NCBI GenBank assembly: GCA_964602445.1
Contig: CAZRQV010000005.1
Location: 1 to 64,000, forward strand
Source: HGM12587 sp964602445
GTDB taxonomy: Bacteria > Bacillota > Clostridia > Lachnospirales > Lachnospiraceae
Reading direction: 5' to 3'
DNA: 64,000 nucleotides
How positions within the stretch are numbered: position 1 is the first letter of the stretch; each line of letters opens with the position of its first letter. Made by a program: the position numbers and the translations under genes. The notes under the pieces are model-generated. The model was not told the DNA's origin. It did no database searches and was given only the letters and a program-made list of their open reading frames with translations. Of this stretch, positions 1 through 11,706 are shown piece by piece.

Positions 1-1285
1 CTTTTGTCTTAGGCTCGATAGCGAGCTCGATAACTGGTTCTGGGAATTCCATAGATTCAAGGATTACCGGGTTCTGTTCGTCACAGATTGTATCACCTGT
101 TGTTGTAATCTTGAAACCTACAGCAGCTGCGATGTCACCAGAGTAAACTTTGTCAAGTTCTGCTCTCTTGTTGGCATGCATCTGAAGGATACGTCCTACA
201 CGTTCCTTTTTGTCTTTTGTAGAGTTGTATACATAAGAACCAGAGTTCATAGTTCCTGAGTATACACGGAAGTAAGCAAGCTTACCTACGAATGGGTCAG
301 TCATGATCTTGAATGCAAGAGCTGCAAATGGTTCATCATCTGATGAATGTCTTTCAATTTCATTTCCTTCCATATCTGTACCCTTAATAGCAGGGATATC
401 GATTGGAGATGGCATATATTCAATGATTGCATCAAGAAGCTTCTGAACACCTTTGTTTCTGTAAGATGTACCGCAGCATACTGGTACCGCTGTACATTCA
501 CATGTAGCTTTTCTCAGAACTTTTTTCAGTTCTTCGTTGCTTGGTTCTTCACCTTCAAGATAAGCCATCATTAAATCGTCATCTAATTCGCAGATTTTTT
601 CTACTAATTCTGAACGATATAATTCAGCTTCATCAGCCATATCTTCTGGGATGTCAACGATAGAAATATCATCACCCTTGTCATCGTTGTAGATATAAGC
701 TTTCATTTCAAATAAGTCGATGATTCCTTTGAATTCATCTTCTTTACCGATTGGTAACTGTAAGCAAATAGCGTTTTTACCTAATCTTGTTTTAATCTGT
801 TCTACAGCACCGTAGAAGTTTGCACCTAAAATGTCCATCTTATTGATGTAAGCCATTCTTGGTACCTGGTATGTGTCAGCCTGACGCCATACGTTTTCAG
901 ACTGTGGTTCTACACCACCTTTGGCACAGAATACACCAACAGCACCGTCTAATACACGCAGGGAACGTTCTACTTCAACTGTGAAGTCTACGTGTCCTGG
1001 AGTATCAATGATATTGATACGGTGTTCTAATGCACCTGCTTTTGGTTTGCAATTTTCCTGTAATGTCCAGTGACATGTTGTCGCAGCAGAAGTAATTGTG
1101 ATACCTCTTTCCTGTTCCTGAGCCATCCAGTCCATTGTTGCAGTACCTTCGTGAGTATCACCAATTTTATAGTTTACACCAGTATAATATAAGATACGCT
1201 CTGTTGTGGTTGTTTTACCAGCATCAATATGAGCCATAATACCGATATTTCTGGTTCTCTCTAATGGATATTCTCTTCCAGCCAA
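1..1285 (-). CDS. fusA: Elongation factor G, partial (C-terminal part outside window)
   Basis: This translational GTPase drives ribosomal translocation and, with RRF, ribosome recycling. The first 428 codons are present; the gene runs off the left edge. The start is a TTG at 1285 preceded by AAGGAGG, and the protein begins [15 protein letters not shown]. The G1 loop AHIDAGKT is at residues 18-25, followed by the switch II DTPGH and the NKMD guanine motif. It is the last visible gene of the str operon behind rpsL and rpsG, with a 49-base gap to rpsG. The TTG start is unusual for such a highly expressed gene, but the Shine-Dalgarno (SD) match is strong. Identification is certain; only the 3' end is missing. 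Confidence 0.98.
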   Translation of the reverse strand, partial: MAGREYPLERTRNIGIMAHIDAGKTTTTERILYYTGVNYKIGDTHEGTATMDWMAQEQERGITITSAATTCHWTLQENCKPKAGALEHRINIIDTPGHVDFTVEVERSLRVLDGAVGVFCAKGGVEPQSENVWRQADTYQVPRMAYINKMDILGANFYGAVEQIKTRLGKNAICLQLPIGKEDEFKGIIDLFEMKAYIYNDDKGDDISIVDIPEDMADEAELYRSELVEKICELDDDLMMAYLEGEEPSNEELKKVLRKATCECTAVPVCCGTSYRNKGVQKLLDAIIEYMPSPIDIPAIKGTDMEGNEIERHSSDDEPFAALAFKIMTDPFVGKLAYFRVYSGTMNSGSYVYNSTKDKKERVGRILQMHANKRAELDKVYSGDIAAAVGFKITTTGDTICDEQNPVILESMEFPEPVIELAIEPKTK

Positions 1286-1334
1286 GGTTTTTTCCTCCTT
1301 ATTGTTATAAATAAGATCCTATGCAGCAGTCTGA

Positions 1335-1805
1335 TTAGAAACGATAGTGAGCAAATGCTTTGTTTGCTTCTGCCATTCTGTGCATTTCTTCTTTTCTCTT
1401 AACAGATGCGCCTGTGTTGTTAGCTGCATCTAAGATTTCGTTAGCAAGTCTTTCTTCCTGAGTCTTTTCAGATCTCTTACGGGAGAACATTGTTAACCAA
1501 CGAAGTGCTAATGCCTGACGACGGTCTGGTCTAACTTCGATTGGTACCTGGTATGTTGCTCCACCGATACGTCTAGCTTTAACTTCGAGAACTGGCATGA
1601 TGTTATTCATAGCCTCTTCGAATACTTCGAGTGCTTCTTTTCCTGATTTTTCAGCAACTCTTTCAAATGCTCCGTATACAATTTTCTGAGCTACACCTTT
1701 CTTACCATCTAACATGATGTTATTGATAAGTTTGGTAACTACTACGTTATTGTACATTGGATCTGCTAATACTTCTCTTTTCTGAGTATGTCCTTTACGT
1801 GGCAC
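1335..1805 (-). CDS. rpsG: 30S ribosomal protein S7
   Basis: S7 is a primary 16S rRNA-binding protein that nucleates assembly of the 30S head and contacts E-site tRNA. I place the start at the GTG at 1805 because AAGGAGGGA lies upstream at normal spacing and the family begins [12 protein letters not shown]. This gives 156 residues, the usual length. An upstream in-frame ATG at 1850 would add 15 residues with no SD. The conserved segment [15 protein letters not shown] is present. It lies between rpsL and fusA. In E. coli, S7 represses its own operon from the rpsL-rpsG gap; here that gap is 263 bases and rich in hairpins. Confidence 0.97.
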   Translation of the reverse strand: MPRKGHTQKREVLADPMYNNVVVTKLINNIMLDGKKGVAQKIVYGAFERVAEKSGKEALEVFEEAMNNIMPVLEVKARRIGGATYQVPIEVRPDRRQALALRWLTMFSRKRSEKTQEERLANEILDAANNTGASVKRKEEMHRMAEANKAFAHYRF

Positions 1806-2068
1806 GTTACTTCCCTCCTTAATTATAATTGGAACTTTTTGTTCCTTCATTAAATCTTAGGTACTCACATGTGTCGTTCTACGTGTGTTCGTGCTCGGTA
1901 TTTCCTGTATATCTAAACCCGCAACCTATAAGGCGATACGTGAAGAATGCCGGCACTGTGCGTTTTACGCACCCAACAAATAGTTCTGTTTGTAAGTCTC
2001 ATAGCTGTCTGCCGAATCATTCAGCAGAACGGTTACTGAACATAATGTTCAATGTTACTTTTTAAAAC
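1806..2068 (-). promoter_or_regulatory. Structured rpsL-rpsG intercistronic region, possible S7 control site
   Basis: This 263-base gap inside the str operon has no credible ORF. On the minus strand I see a TGAACAT/ATGTTCA inverted repeat just after rpsL, a 9-bp stem TCTGCTGAA/TTCGGCAGA with a 3-base loop, and GTGCGT-aaa-ACGCAC. No U-tract follows any of them, so they do not look like terminators. In E. coli the equivalent gap binds S7 and couples rpsL to rpsG translation. A similar role here is inference. Confidence 0.45.
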
Positions 2069-2491
2069 TTATTTTTTAGCGTCTTTTGGTCTCTTAGCAC
2101 CGTATTTAGAACGAGCCTGGCGTCTCTTAGCAACACCTGCTGTATCTAAGGTACCACGAACGATATGGTATCTTGTACCTGGTAAGTCCTTAACACGACC
2201 ACCACGGATCAGAACAACGCTGTGTTCCTGAAGGTTGTGTCCTTCACCTGGAATGTAGCTTGTTACTTCGATACCGTTTGAAAGACGAACTCTGGCGATT
2301 TTTCTAAGAGCTGAGTTTGGTTTCTTAGGTGTAGCTGTCTTAACTGCTGTACATACACCACGTTTCTGTGGAGCTGACTGATCAGTAGCTTTCTTCTTTA
2401 AAGAGTTGAATCCTTTCTGAAGTGCTGGTGCAGTAGATTTTTTAACAGATGTCTGTCTTCCTTTTCTAACTAACTGGTTAAATGTTGGCAT
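2069..2491 (-). CDS. rpsL: 30S ribosomal protein S12
   Basis: S12 sits at the decoding centre and affects accuracy. The start is the ATG at 2491, seven bases after AGGAGGTG; the upstream GTG at 2500 lies inside the SD itself and is rejected. The 140-residue protein begins [12 protein letters not shown]. The two loop lysines altered in streptomycin-resistant mutants are present ([13 protein letters not shown] and [12 protein letters not shown]), so this looks like a wild-type, sensitive allele. It is the first gene of the rpsL-rpsG-fusA operon, with a consensus promoter 164 bases upstream of the start codon. Confidence 0.98.
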   Translation of the reverse strand: MPTFNQLVRKGRQTSVKKSTAPALQKGFNSLKKKATDQSAPQKRGVCTAVKTATPKKPNSALRKIARVRLSNGIEVTSYIPGEGHNLQEHSVVLIRGGRVKDLPGTRYHIVRGTLDTAGVAKRRQARSKYGAKRPKDAKK

Positions 2492-2654
2492 TCCTTTCAC
2501 CTCCTGTAAAATTTAACTTATCCTTTTGATAAGCTAGTGACAGGATCTTACGATCCCATGATGGCGAGCCTTTGCCTCACCTGGTAGGCTGCTGAATTTG
2601 GTCTATCCAAATCTTTGCATGATATTTCCTTCTCATGGAAACTCACACTATTGC
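2492..2654 (-). promoter_or_regulatory. rpsL operon leader RNA
   Basis: This is the untranslated leader, roughly 155 bases, between the rpsL promoter and the rpsL start. It can form several short hairpins on the minus strand: GCCT/AGGC, GGATC-gtaa-GATCC and CTTATC-aaaag-GATAAG. I do not recognise a named leader family. A ribosomal-protein autoregulatory role is plausible but unproven. Confidence 0.4.
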
Positions 2655-2683
2655 ATTATATCTAAGCTGTTTTTGCATGTCAA
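2655..2683 (-). promoter_or_regulatory. Sigma-A promoter of the rpsL-rpsG-fusA operon
   Basis: On the minus strand, TTGACA (2683-2678) and TATAAT (2660-2655) are separated by exactly 17 bases, a perfect consensus promoter directed at rpsL. The 3' end of rpoC with its terminator lies about 330 bases upstream, so the str genes are independently transcribed. Confidence 0.92.
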
Positions 2684-3015
2684 GGGATTTTTTCACGAAT
2701 TTTACGGGTTTTTCGGCATCTGCACTATGCAGATTTACATAAGCTGCTTTTTCCCTAAAATTCTTTCCTATTTTTAAGAAAATCCATTCGTTTTTCATAC
2801 TTTGATGCAACAAAGTCTTTCCCGGGAACGAACAAAAGTGGGCTTCACACGCCCTACTTTCTGACATAGTACATTTTTGTCCCGCACGAGCAGTGTCATT
2901 TATGGCATCATACCACTCTGCGAGCCGTACACCCTGCACGGAGTTCTTTTATTTCACTGGAAAATTCATGACTTCATATGTTAATTCAACAAGGTCGTTT
3001 CTCGTATGAAACAAA
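2684..3015 (-). other. Non-coding gap between rpoC terminator and rpsL promoter; possible small RNA
   Basis: There is no convincing gene here. A 98-codon open frame (2643-2939) has no SD, overlaps the rpsL promoter and has an odd composition. On the minus strand there is an extended -10 (TGGTATGAT, core 2912-2907). About 50 bases further on is a hairpin AAAGT-GGGC / GCCC-ACTTT (2860-2834) followed by a short T-rich stretch. This could be a small RNA or an attenuated upstream promoter; evidence is weak. Confidence 0.3.
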
Positions 3016-3055
3016 AAGAGCCGTTCGTACTTCATAAGAAGTACGAACGACTCTT
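3016..3055 (-). terminator. Intrinsic terminator of the rpoBC operon
   Basis: The minus strand can fold an 11-bp perfect core (CGTTCGTACTT with its complement) extended by AAGAG/CTCTT, with a 6-base loop, followed by TTTTTGTTT. It lies 28 bases after the rpoC stop and would end the rplJL-rpoBC transcript. Confidence 0.9.
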
Positions 3056-3083
3056 GATTTTCTGAGTGAATCAGATTTTATAT

Positions 3084-6000
3084 TTATTCTTCTGTTCTGA
3101 AAATTCCTGCAAGTTCTTCCAGTTCTTCATCTAATGTTTCTGCTGTTTCAACAGTATCTTCGATGATAACTTCTTCTGCTTCTTCTGCTGTTTCAACTGC
3201 ATCTGTTTCAGCTTCCGCTGTTTCTTCTGCAGTTTCTGCAGCATGCATTTCTGCTTCTTTTGCAGCAGTCATTGCTTCAAATTCAGCATCTACATCAAGT
3301 TTTACATTTCTGTAACGCTTCATGCCTGTACCTGCCGGAATCAGTTTACCGATGATAACATTTTCTTTCAGACCAATCAGCTTATCAACTTTACCTTTGA
3401 TTGCTGCTTCTGTCAGAACTTTGGTTGTTTCCTGGAAAGAAGCGGCTGACAGGAAGGAATCTGTTGCAAGAGATGCCTTTGTAATACCAAGCATTACCTG
3501 TTTACCTTCTGCAGGAGTCTTTCCTTCTGCAATAAGTGCTTCGTTTACATCATCGAAATCTAATGCATCTACCATAGATCCCGGTAAGAAATCGGAATCT
3601 CCGTTTTCTTCGATACGGATCTTCTTCAGCATCTGACGAACGATCATTTCGATATGTTTATCATTGATTTCTACACCCTGTAAACGATATACACGCTGTA
3701 CTTCACGGAGCATATAATCCTGTACTGCACGAACACCTTTGATTCTTAAGATGTCATGTGGATTTACAGAACCTTCTGTTAACGGATCACCAGCTTCTAA
3801 CCATGCACCATCCTGAACCTTGATTCTGGAACCATAAGGAATCAGATATGCTTTGGATTCGCCTGTTTCGTTGTTTGTTACGATGATCTCACGTTTCTTC
3901 TTTGTATCGTTCATCTGAGCATAACCAGCGAATTCTGCGATAATTGCAAGACCCTTTGGTTTTCTTGCCTCAAAAAGTTCTTCGACACGAGGAAGACCCT
4001 GTGTGATATCTCCACCGGCTACACCACCGGTATGGAATGTTCTCATTGTCAGCTGTGTACCTGGTTCACCGATTGACTGTGCTGCGATGATACCAACAGA
4101 TTCACCAACCTGTACTGCTTCACCAGTAGCCATGTTTGCACCATAACATTTTGCGCAGACACCGATGTGGGAACGACAGGTAAGAACAGTTCTGATCTTC
4201 ACTGCTGTTAATGGATTTCCTTCTGCATCTACACCCTTCTGTACTACCATAGCAGCACGTCTTGGTGTGATCATGTGATTTGCTTTTACGATCACTTTAC
4301 CTTCTGCATCAAGGATATCTTCACATGTAAAACGTCCTGTGATACGTTCCTGAAGGCTTTCAATCTCTTCTTTGCCTTCCATGAATGCTTCTACAACCAT
4401 TCCCGGAGCGGCTTTTCCTTCACAACAATCAATTTCACGAACGATCAAATCCTGAGATACGTCTACCAGACGTCTTGTCAGGTAACCTGAATCGGCTGTA
4501 CGAAGCGCTGTATCAGAAAGACCTTTACGAGCACCGTGAGCTGACATGAAGTATTCCAGTACGTCAAGACCTTCACGGAAGTTTGACTTGATTGGAAGTT
4601 CGATGGTATGACCTGTTGTATCGGCCATCAATCCACGCATACCGGCAAGCTGTTTGATCTGTTTATCAGAACCACGGGCACCGGAATCAGCCATCATAAA
4701 GATGTTGTTGTATTTATCCAGACCGCCAAGAAGTTTCTTTGTAAGGATACGGTCAGTTTCCTGCCATGTATCTACAACTTCTTTGTAACGTTCTTCTTCT
4801 GTGATCAGACCACGTTTGAAGTTACGTGTAATCTTATCTACTGTTTTCTGTGCATTTTCAATGAGTTCCGGTTTTTCTGGCGGCACTGTCATATCCGAAA
4901 TAGATACGGTCATAGCAGCACGTGTAGAATATTTGTAACCCATTGCTTTAATATCATCCAGAACTTCAGCTGTCTTTGTAGCTCCGTGTGTGTTGATTAC
5001 TTTTTCCAGGATCTGTTTTAATCCTTTTTTACCAACGTGGAAATCTACTTCCAGTTTCAGTTCATTTCCCGGAATACTTCTGTCTACAAATCCTAAATCC
5101 TGTGGAAGGATTTCATTGAAGAGGAAACGTCCCAGTGTAGATTCTACATTCTGTACCAGTACAGTTCCGTCTGCAAATGTTTTGCTCATACGTACTGTAA
5201 TCTTGGACTGTAATTTAATTCCGCCGTTTTCATAGCAGAGGATTGCTTCATTTACACTCTTGAAGAATTTGCCTTCTCCGATTTCACCCGGTCTTTCCTG
5301 TGTTAAATAGTAAATACCGAGGACCATATCCTGTGAAGGAACGGCTACCGGACCACCATCTGATGGTTTTAACAGGTTGTTAGGAGAAAGCAGTAAGAAA
5401 CGGCATTCTGCCTGAGCTTCTACTGATAATGGAAGATGTACCGCCATCTGGTCACCGTCGAAATCGGCATTGAACGCTGTACATACCAACGGATGAAGCT
5501 TAATTGCTTTTCCTTCTACCAGAATTGGTTCGAAAGCCTGAATACCAAGTCTGTGAAGTGTAGGAGCACGGTTCAGCATTACCGGATGTTCTTTAATAAC
5601 ATCTTCGAGAACGTCCCAGACTTCTGTCTGCAGTTTTTCAACCATTTTCTTCGCACTCTTGATGTTATGGGCAGTACCGTTGCATACGAGTTCTTTCATT
5701 ACGAACGGTTTGAACAGCTCGATTGCCATTTCTTTTGGAAGACCACACTGATAAATCTTCAGTTCCGGTCCTACAACGATAACAGAACGTCCTGAATAGT
5801 CAACTCGTTTACCTAACAGGTTCTGACGGAAACGTCCTGATTTACCTTTCAGCATATCTGAAAGAGATTTTAATGCTCTGTTACCTGGTCCTGTAACCGG
5901 ACGACCGCGACGACCATTGTCGATCAGGGCATCTACTGCTTCCTGAAGCATTCTCTTTTCGTTACGAACGATGATATCCGGAGCTCCCAGTTCCAAAAGT

Positions 6001-6836
6001 CTCTTCAGACGATTGTTACGGTTAATGATTCTTCTATATAAATCGTTCAAGTCAGAGGTAGCAAAACGACCGCCGTCTAACTGAACCATTGGACGTAAGT
6101 CTGGTGGAATGACAGGGATTGCATCCATGATCATCCATTCCGGTCTGTTGCCGGATTCACGGAAGGATTCTACAACTTCCAGACGTTTTACGATACGTGC
6201 ACGTTTCTGACCTGATGCATCTTCCAGTCCTGCTCTCAGTTCTGCTGCTTCTTTCTCAAGGTCAATATCTTCTAAAAGCTGTTTGATTGCTTCTGCACCC
6301 ATACCAACTTTGAATTCATTGCCATATTTTTCTCTTGCATCCTGGTATTCTTTTTCAGATAATACCTGTTTGTACACTAATTCAGACGCATTGCCTGCAT
6401 CCAGAACAATGTAGGAAGCAAAATACAGGACTTTTTCCAGTACTCTTGGAGATAAATCCAGAATAAGTCCCATTCTGCTCGGAATTCCCTTAAAATACCA
6501 AATATGGGAAACCGGTGCAGCCAGTTCGATGTGACCCATACGTTCACGACGTACGTTGGATTTTGTTACTTCAACACCACATCTGTCACATACGACACCT
6601 TTATATCTGATCTTTTTGTATTTACCACAATGACATTCCCAGTCTTTGCTTGGTCCAAAGATCTTTTCACAGAACAGACCGTCTCTTTCCGGTTTCAGTG
6701 TTCTGTAGTTAATTGTTTCAGGTTTTAATACTTCACCATAAGACCATTCCCTGATCTTTTCAGGAGATGCAAGACCAATTTTGATCGCATCAAAGGTCAT
6801 TGGCTGGTAAACTTCATTGCTTGCTGTTTCTGGCAT
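3084..6836 (-). CDS. rpoC: DNA-directed RNA polymerase beta' subunit
   Basis: This is the catalytic beta' subunit. The start is the ATG at 6836 ([15 protein letters not shown]), eight bases after AAAGGAG; the in-frame start at 6875 adds 13 atypical residues. The protein has 1250 residues. It shows the N-terminal zinc ribbon CHCGKYKK...CDRCG (about residue 70), the active-site [12 protein letters not shown] (about 455) that holds Mg, and the second Cys cluster CRSH..CAKC (about 885). The last 60 or so residues are a low-complexity acidic Glu/Ala/Thr tail. It lies downstream of rpoB after a 185-base gap with a strong hairpin. Confidence 0.98.
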   Translation of the reverse strand: MPETASNEVYQPMTFDAIKIGLASPEKIREWSYGEVLKPETINYRTLKPERDGLFCEKIFGPSKDWECHCGKYKKIRYKGVVCDRCGVEVTKSNVRRERMGHIELAAPVSHIWYFKGIPSRMGLILDLSPRVLEKVLYFASYIVLDAGNASELVYKQVLSEKEYQDAREKYGNEFKVGMGAEAIKQLLEDIDLEKEAAELRAGLEDASGQKRARIVKRLEVVESFRESGNRPEWMIMDAIPVIPPDLRPMVQLDGGRFATSDLNDLYRRIINRNNRLKRLLELGAPDIIVRNEKRMLQEAVDALIDNGRRGRPVTGPGNRALKSLSDMLKGKSGRFRQNLLGKRVDYSGRSVIVVGPELKIYQCGLPKEMAIELFKPFVMKELVCNGTAHNIKSAKKMVEKLQTEVWDVLEDVIKEHPVMLNRAPTLHRLGIQAFEPILVEGKAIKLHPLVCTAFNADFDGDQMAVHLPLSVEAQAECRFLLLSPNNLLKPSDGGPVAVPSQDMVLGIYYLTQERPGEIGEGKFFKSVNEAILCYENGGIKLQSKITVRMSKTFADGTVLVQNVESTLGRFLFNEILPQDLGFVDRSIPGNELKLEVDFHVGKKGLKQILEKVINTHGATKTAEVLDDIKAMGYKYSTRAAMTVSISDMTVPPEKPELIENAQKTVDKITRNFKRGLITEEERYKEVVDTWQETDRILTKKLLGGLDKYNNIFMMADSGARGSDKQIKQLAGMRGLMADTTGHTIELPIKSNFREGLDVLEYFMSAHGARKGLSDTALRTADSGYLTRRLVDVSQDLIVREIDCCEGKAAPGMVVEAFMEGKEEIESLQERITGRFTCEDILDAEGKVIVKANHMITPRRAAMVVQKGVDAEGNPLTAVKIRTVLTCRSHIGVCAKCYGANMATGEAVQVGESVGIIAAQSIGEPGTQLTMRTFHTGGVAGGDITQGLPRVEELFEARKPKGLAIIAEFAGYAQMNDTKKKREIIVTNNETGESKAYLIPYGSRIKVQDGAWLEAGDPLTEGSVNPHDILRIKGVRAVQDYMLREVQRVYRLQGVEINDKHIEMIVRQMLKKIRIEENGDSDFLPGSMVDALDFDDVNEALIAEGKTPAEGKQVMLGITKASLATDSFLSAASFQETTKVLTEAAIKGKVDKLIGLKENVIIGKLIPAGTGMKRYRNVKLDVDAEFEAMTAAKEAEMHAAETAEETAEAETDAVETAEEAEEVIIEDTVETAETLDEELEELAGIFRTEE

Positions 6837-6894
6837 CTTCGGCGCTCCTTTCCGATTGATTTTCGTATCTGCCAAACATTTATAGATACGAGCC

Positions 6895-6925
6895 GCACGC
6901 CCATCTCACACGTCGATGGGCATGC
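6895..6925 (-). other. rpoB-rpoC intercistronic stem-loop
   Basis: An 11-bp stem (GCATGCCCATC with GATGGGCGTGC, one G-U pair) with a 9-base loop lies between the rpoB stop and rpoC start on the minus strand. No T-tract follows, so it is not an intrinsic terminator. It may be an RNA-processing or stability element that sets the beta/beta' ratio. Confidence 0.5.
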
Positions 6926-7021
6926 GCACCCGACTCCTGTTTCTTTTGCATGATCCTCTGACTGCAGATTCATTTCCAAACGTCCATAAATCTTTTGTTT
7001 CAGATCATGTTGCTTCTTTTA

Positions 7022-10000
7022 TTACTCTTCTGATGTTTCTTCAGATTCTCCGGCTGCATCTGATACTGACACAAGTTCTTCTCCCTGGAATTCCTGTGTT
7101 GTATATCCATATGCACCAAATCCTTTTTCTTCATCTCTGTTGAAACGTCTGTCGCCTTCAATGATGGAACGTAAGTCTGTGGATTCTCCATAAGCGCTTG
7201 TTTCCATGATCTCTACTTCTGTATTATCATCCTTCAGTACACGTACATCGAGACCTAAGGACTGTAATTCTTTTAAGAGAACCTTGAAGGACTCCGGAAT
7301 ACCTGCTTCCGGAATATTTTCCCCTTTGATGATCGCTTCGTATGTTTTTACACGTCCGATGACATCATCAGATTTCACTGTCAGGATTTCCTGAAGTGTG
7401 TATGCAGCACCGTAAGCTTCCAGTGCCCAAACTTCCATTTCTCCGAAACGCTGTCCACCGAACTGAGCTTTACCACCCAGAGGCTGCTGTGTTACAAGAG
7501 AGTAAGGACCTGTAGAACGTGCATGGATCTTATCATCTACCAGATGGTGGAGTTTCAGATAATGCATGTGACCGATCGTTACAGGGCTGTCAAAATATTC
7601 TCCTGTTCTACCATCACGAAGTCTTACTTTACCATCTCTTGATAATGGCACGCCTTTCCATAATTCGCGGTGATCTCTGTTTTCATACAGATAATCCAGT
7701 ACTTCTGGAAGAAGTTCTTCACCGTGTTTTTCTTTAAATTCTTCCCACTCAAGATTTACGTAATCGTTTGCAAGATCCAGAGTGTCCATAATATCATTTT
7801 CGTTTGCACCATCGAATACCGGTGTTGCAATGTTAAAACCAAGCGCTTTTGCAGCCAGACTGAGGTGAATTTCAAGTACCTGTCCGATATTCATACGGGA
7901 AGGTACACCCAGTGGATTTAATACAATATCCAGTGGACGTCCGTTTGGAAGGAATGGCATATCTTCTACTGGTAATACACGGGAAACAACACCCTTGTTA
8001 CCATGACGACCAGCCATCTTATCACCTACAGAGATTTTTCTCTTCTGTGCGATGTAGATACGAACTGCCTGATTTACACCTGGAGATAATTCGTCACCGT
8101 TTTCTCTTGTAAATACTTTTGCATCTACAACGATACCATATTCACCATGTGGAACTTTCAGGGAAGTATCACGTACTTCTCTTGCTTTTTCACCAAAGAT
8201 TGCACGAAGCAGTCTTTCTTCTGCTGTCAGTTCTGTTTCTCCCTTCGGAGTTACTTTACCAACCAGGATATCTCCTGCACGAACTTCCGCACCGATACGG
8301 ATAATACCTCTTTCATCAAGGTCTTTTAACGCATCATCACCAACGCCCGGAACATCTCTTGTGATTTCTTCCGGTCCTAATTTGGTATCACGTGCTTCTG
8401 CTTCATATTCTTCAATATGGATAGATGTATAAACATCATCCTGTACCAGTCTTTCACTTAAAAGAACAGCATCTTCGTAGTTGTAACCTTCCCAAGTCAT
8501 GAAACCGATCAGAGGGTTTTTACCAAGTGCAAGTTCACCGTTAGAAGTAGATGGACCATCTGCAATTACCTGACCAGCTTCTACATGTTCCCCTTTGAAC
8601 ACGATCGGTCTCTGGTTGTAACAGTTGCTCTGGTTACTTCTTGTAAATTTAGACAGACGATATACTTCACGAGTACCGTCATCATCATATTTCATTGTAA
8701 TCTGATTAGATTCTGCTTTTTCAATCACACCAGCACGTTTTGCAACAACGCAGACACCAGAGTCTACTGCTGCTTTTGGTTCCATACCTGTACCAACAAC
8801 TGGTGCTTCTGTCAGCATCAATGGTACTGCCTGACGCTGCATGTTAGATCCCATGAGGGCACGGTTCGCATCGTCATTCTGCAGGAATGGAATTAATGCT
8901 GTCGCTACAGAGAATACCATCTTTGGAGAAACGTCCATGTAATCGAACATTGTCTTTTCATAGGACTGTGTTTCTTCACGATAACGACCGGATACATTCT
9001 TATGGATGAAGTGTCCGTCTTCATCTAATGGTTCGTTCGCCTGTGCTACATGATAGTTATCTTCTTCATCAGCTGTCATATAAACAACTTCATCTGTGAC
9101 ACGTGGATTTAATGGATCTGTTTTATCAATCTTACGATATGGAGCTTCTACAAATCCGTATTCATTAATACGTGCATAAGTTGCCAGTGAGTTGATCAGA
9201 CCGATGTTTGGACCTTCAGGTGTTTCGATTGGACACATTCTTCCGTAGTGAGAATAGTGAACGTCTCGAACCTCGAACCCTGCACGATCTCTGGAAAGAC
9301 CGCCCGGACCAAGTGCTGATAAACGTCTTTTATGAGTTAATTCACCCAGCGGGTTGTTCTGATCCATGAACTGGGAGAGCTGTGAAGAACCAAAGAATTC
9401 TTTCACTGCTGCTGTTACCGGTTTGATATTGATCAGCTGCTGTGGTGTGATATTTTCCAGATCCTGAGTTGTCATTCTTTCACGAACAACTCTTTCCATT
9501 CTGGACAGACCGATACGATACTGGTTCTGTAAAAGTTCACCAACCGCACGAATACGTCTGTTTCCTAAATGGTCGATATCATCATCTGTACCCATGCCGT
9601 ATTCCAGATGCATGTTGTAGTTAATAGATGCAAAGATATCTTCTTTTGTAATATGTTTTGGAATCAATTCTGTAATGTTTCTCTTTACAGCTTCGATTCT
9701 GTCTTCCAGAGTCTCATTTTCTTCCAGAATTTTTTCCAGTGCAGGATAGTATACTAATTCTGTAATACCGAGATCTTTCGGGCAGACATCAAGGTAAGCA
9801 CCAAGATCTACCATCATATTGGAAAGAACTTTGATGTTTCTGTCTTCTTCGCCCTGTACCCAGAGATATGGAATTGCAGCATTCTGAATGGTGTCTGCAA
9901 GTTCTCTTGTGATCTCTGCACCAGCTTCCGCGATAATCTCACCTGTTGTTGTATCTACAACATCTTCTGCCAGAATCTGACCTGCAACACGGTTTTTCAG

Positions 10001-10852
10001 TAATAATTTTTTATTAAATTTATAACGTCCAACTTTGGCAAGATCGTAACGCTTTGGATCAAAGAACATGTTCATGATCAAGCTTTCAGCGCTTTCTACT
10101 GCCAACGGTTCGCCCGGACGGATCTTTTTATATAATTCCAAAAGACCTTCCTGATAGTTTGTAGAAACGTCTTTTGCAAGAGCTGCAAGAATCTTTGGTT
10201 CTTCTCCAAACAATTCGAGAATTTCCGCATTTGTTCCGCAGCCAAGTGCACGGATCAATACAGTAATCGGTACTTTTCTTGTTCTGTCTACACGTACGTA
10301 AAATACATCGTTAGAATCTGTTTCGTATTCTAACCACGCACCACGGTTCGGGATTACTGTTGATGAAAATAATCTCTTACCAATCTTATCGTGTCCGATT
10401 GCATAGTAAATGCCAGGGGAACGTACTAACTGGCTGACAATTACTCGTTCTGCACCGTTGATCACGAAAGTACCGGTTTCTGTCATAAGCGGCAGGTCGC
10501 CCATGAAGATTTCATGTTCATTAATTTCGTCCGTTTCTCTATTATAAAGACGAACCTTTACTTTTAAAGGAGCTGCATATGTTGCATCTCTTTCTTTACA
10601 TTTTTCAATTGTGTATTTTACATCGTCTTCGCACAGTGTAAAATCAACAAATTCCAGGCTCAGATGGCCGCTGTAATCAGCGATCGGAGAAATGTCTGCG
10701 AATACCTCTTTTAATCCTTCTTCCAGAAACCACTTATAGGAATCTTTCTGGACTTCGATCAGGTTCGGCATTTCCAGAACTTCTTTCTGTCTGGAGTAGC
10801 TCATTCTGCTACTTTTTCCGTTTACTACAGGACGGATTCTGTTCTTTTCCAT
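7022..10852 (-). CDS. rpoB: DNA-directed RNA polymerase beta subunit
   Basis: This is the beta subunit, forming the active-site cleft with beta'. The start is the ATG at 10852 behind AAAGGGTGA; 1276 residues. The rifampicin-pocket residues are wild-type: [22 protein letters not shown]. The C-terminal signature [23 protein letters not shown] (split here for length: [14 protein letters not shown] then VWALEAYGA) is intact, followed by an acidic tail. A perfectly spaced promoter lies 105 bases upstream, so rpoBC can be transcribed separately from rplJL, which has its own terminator. Confidence 0.98.
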   Translation of the reverse strand: MEKNRIRPVVNGKSSRMSYSRQKEVLEMPNLIEVQKDSYKWFLEEGLKEVFADISPIADYSGHLSLEFVDFTLCEDDVKYTIEKCKERDATYAAPLKVKVRLYNRETDEINEHEIFMGDLPLMTETGTFVINGAERVIVSQLVRSPGIYYAIGHDKIGKRLFSSTVIPNRGAWLEYETDSNDVFYVRVDRTRKVPITVLIRALGCGTNAEILELFGEEPKILAALAKDVSTNYQEGLLELYKKIRPGEPLAVESAESLIMNMFFDPKRYDLAKVGRYKFNKKLLLKNRVAGQILAEDVVDTTTGEIIAEAGAEITRELADTIQNAAIPYLWVQGEEDRNIKVLSNMMVDLGAYLDVCPKDLGITELVYYPALEKILEENETLEDRIEAVKRNITELIPKHITKEDIFASINYNMHLEYGMGTDDDIDHLGNRRIRAVGELLQNQYRIGLSRMERVVRERMTTQDLENITPQQLINIKPVTAAVKEFFGSSQLSQFMDQNNPLGELTHKRRLSALGPGGLSRDRAGFEVRDVHYSHYGRMCPIETPEGPNIGLINSLATYARINEYGFVEAPYRKIDKTDPLNPRVTDEVVYMTADEEDNYHVAQANEPLDEDGHFIHKNVSGRYREETQSYEKTMFDYMDVSPKMVFSVATALIPFLQNDDANRALMGSNMQRQAVPLMLTEAPVVGTGMEPKAAVDSGVCVVAKRAGVIEKAESNQITMKYDDDGTREVYRLSKFTRSNQSNCYNQRPIVFKGEHVEAGQVIADGPSTSNGELALGKNPLIGFMTWEGYNYEDAVLLSERLVQDDVYTSIHIEEYEAEARDTKLGPEEITRDVPGVGDDALKDLDERGIIRIGAEVRAGDILVGKVTPKGETELTAEERLLRAIFGEKAREVRDTSLKVPHGEYGIVVDAKVFTRENGDELSPGVNQAVRIYIAQKRKISVGDKMAGRHGNKGVVSRVLPVEDMPFLPNGRPLDIVLNPLGVPSRMNIGQVLEIHLSLAAKALGFNIATPVFDGANENDIMDTLDLANDYVNLEWEEFKEKHGEELLPEVLDYLYENRDHRELWKGVPLSRDGKVRLRDGRTGEYFDSPVTIGHMHYLKLHHLVDDKIHARSTGPYSLVTQQPLGGKAQFGGQRFGEMEVWALEAYGAAYTLQEILTVKSDDVIGRVKTYEAIIKGENIPEAGIPESFKVLLKELQSLGLDVRVLKDDNTEVEIMETSAYGESTDLRSIIEGDRRFNRDEEKGFGAYGYTTQEFQGEELVSVSDAAGESEETSEE

Positions 10853-10955
10853 TGACGTTCACCCTTTCTATTTTTTTAAACTTTCGTTTGAAACTGTTTT
10901 ATCGCATTCCACGGCATCATAATACACCTAACTTTACCATAGTAATGCATTCTTC

Positions 10956-10984
10956 ATAATATCACGGGTTTTCAAGAGTGTCAA
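10956..10984 (-). promoter_or_regulatory. Sigma-A promoter of rpoBC
   Basis: TTGACA (10984-10979) and TATTAT (10961-10956) on the minus strand are 17 bases apart. It drives rpoB and lies downstream of the rplL terminator. Confidence 0.9.
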
Positions 10985-11148
10985 CCGCTTTTTTATATTT
11001 TTTAATATTTTTTCACTTCCCGTCCCCTTCAATCTTGAAGGGAACTGATTTTTTAAAAAACGCACCAAGATTCTTTCATCAACTTTTATTTCATAGGAAA
11101 TCATAACTTTCATACATCAATGTAACTAGATCTTTCCTATGAAGCAAA
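10985..11148 (-). other. Spacer between rplL terminator and rpoB promoter, with inverted repeats
   Basis: The rplL-rpoB gap totals 360 bases with no gene. Besides the terminator and promoter it holds an 11-bp inverted repeat TTCATAGGAAA/TTTCCTATGAA (11090-11100 and 11133-11143) and a CCCTTCA-agat-TGAAGGG palindrome near 11025-11042. Neither has a T-tract. Their roles are unknown; regulator binding or RNA processing are possible. Confidence 0.4.
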
Positions 11149-11180
11149 AAAGGCCTCCCACAAACCTGTGGGAAGCCTTT
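11149..11180 (-). terminator. Terminator after rplL
   Basis: The minus strand reads AAAGGCTTCCCACA, a short loop, then TGTGGGAGGCCTTT and a further T-run. It lies 33 bases after the rplL stop and separates rplJL from rpoBC. Confidence 0.88.
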
Positions 11181-11212
11181 GCAATTCGTTTCGCTTTATA
11201 GTTGCGTAAACC

Positions 11213-11584
11213 TTATTTAAGGTTAACTTTAGCGCCTTCTGCTTCAAGTTTTGTTTTGAGTTCTTCAGCTTCTGCTTTAGAGCATCCTTCTTTAACAACC
11301 TTTGGAGCACCGTCAACAACTTCTTTAGCTTCTTTCAGTCCAAGACCTGTTACTTCACGAACGATCTTGATAACTTTAACTTTAGAAGCACCAGCGTCTA
11401 CTAATTCAACGTCGAAAGAATCTTTTTCTTCAGCTGCTTCTGCTGCTGGACCTGCTGCTACTACAACGCCTGCTGCTGCAGATACACCAAATTCTTCTTC
11501 ACATGCTTTTACTAATTCGTTTAATTCTAATACGGATAATTCTTTGATAGCTTCAATAAATTCAGCTGTTGTTAATTTTGCCAT
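11213..11584 (-). CDS. rplL: 50S ribosomal protein L7/L12
   Basis: This multicopy acidic stalk protein recruits translation factors. The start is the ATG at 11584 ([16 protein letters not shown]) behind GGAGG; 123 residues. An N-terminal dimerisation helix is followed by an Ala-rich hinge (residues about 36-52) and the globular C-terminal domain with [17 protein letters not shown]. It follows rplJ in the usual order and gap. Confidence 0.97.
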   Translation of the reverse strand: MAKLTTAEFIEAIKELSVLELNELVKACEEEFGVSAAAGVVVAAGPAAEAAEEKDSFDVELVDAGASKVKVIKIVREVTGLGLKEAKEVVDGAPKVVKEGCSKAEAEELKTKLEAEGAKVNLK

Positions 11585-11706
11585 TTTAATTTCCTCCATT
11601 TTGAAATTTTATTTAATGTTTATATAAACCCGAAAAACCTTTTGTTTTCGTATCTGTTTCGGGGAATCCCCAAAACACTGCTCTGTATGTTACAGATTTT
11701 TCTTTC

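Noticed and set aside
2643..2939. 98-codon open frame upstream of rpsL on the minus strand
   Set aside because: No ribosome site, overlaps a perfect promoter, and the composition is unlike a protein; treated as non-coding.
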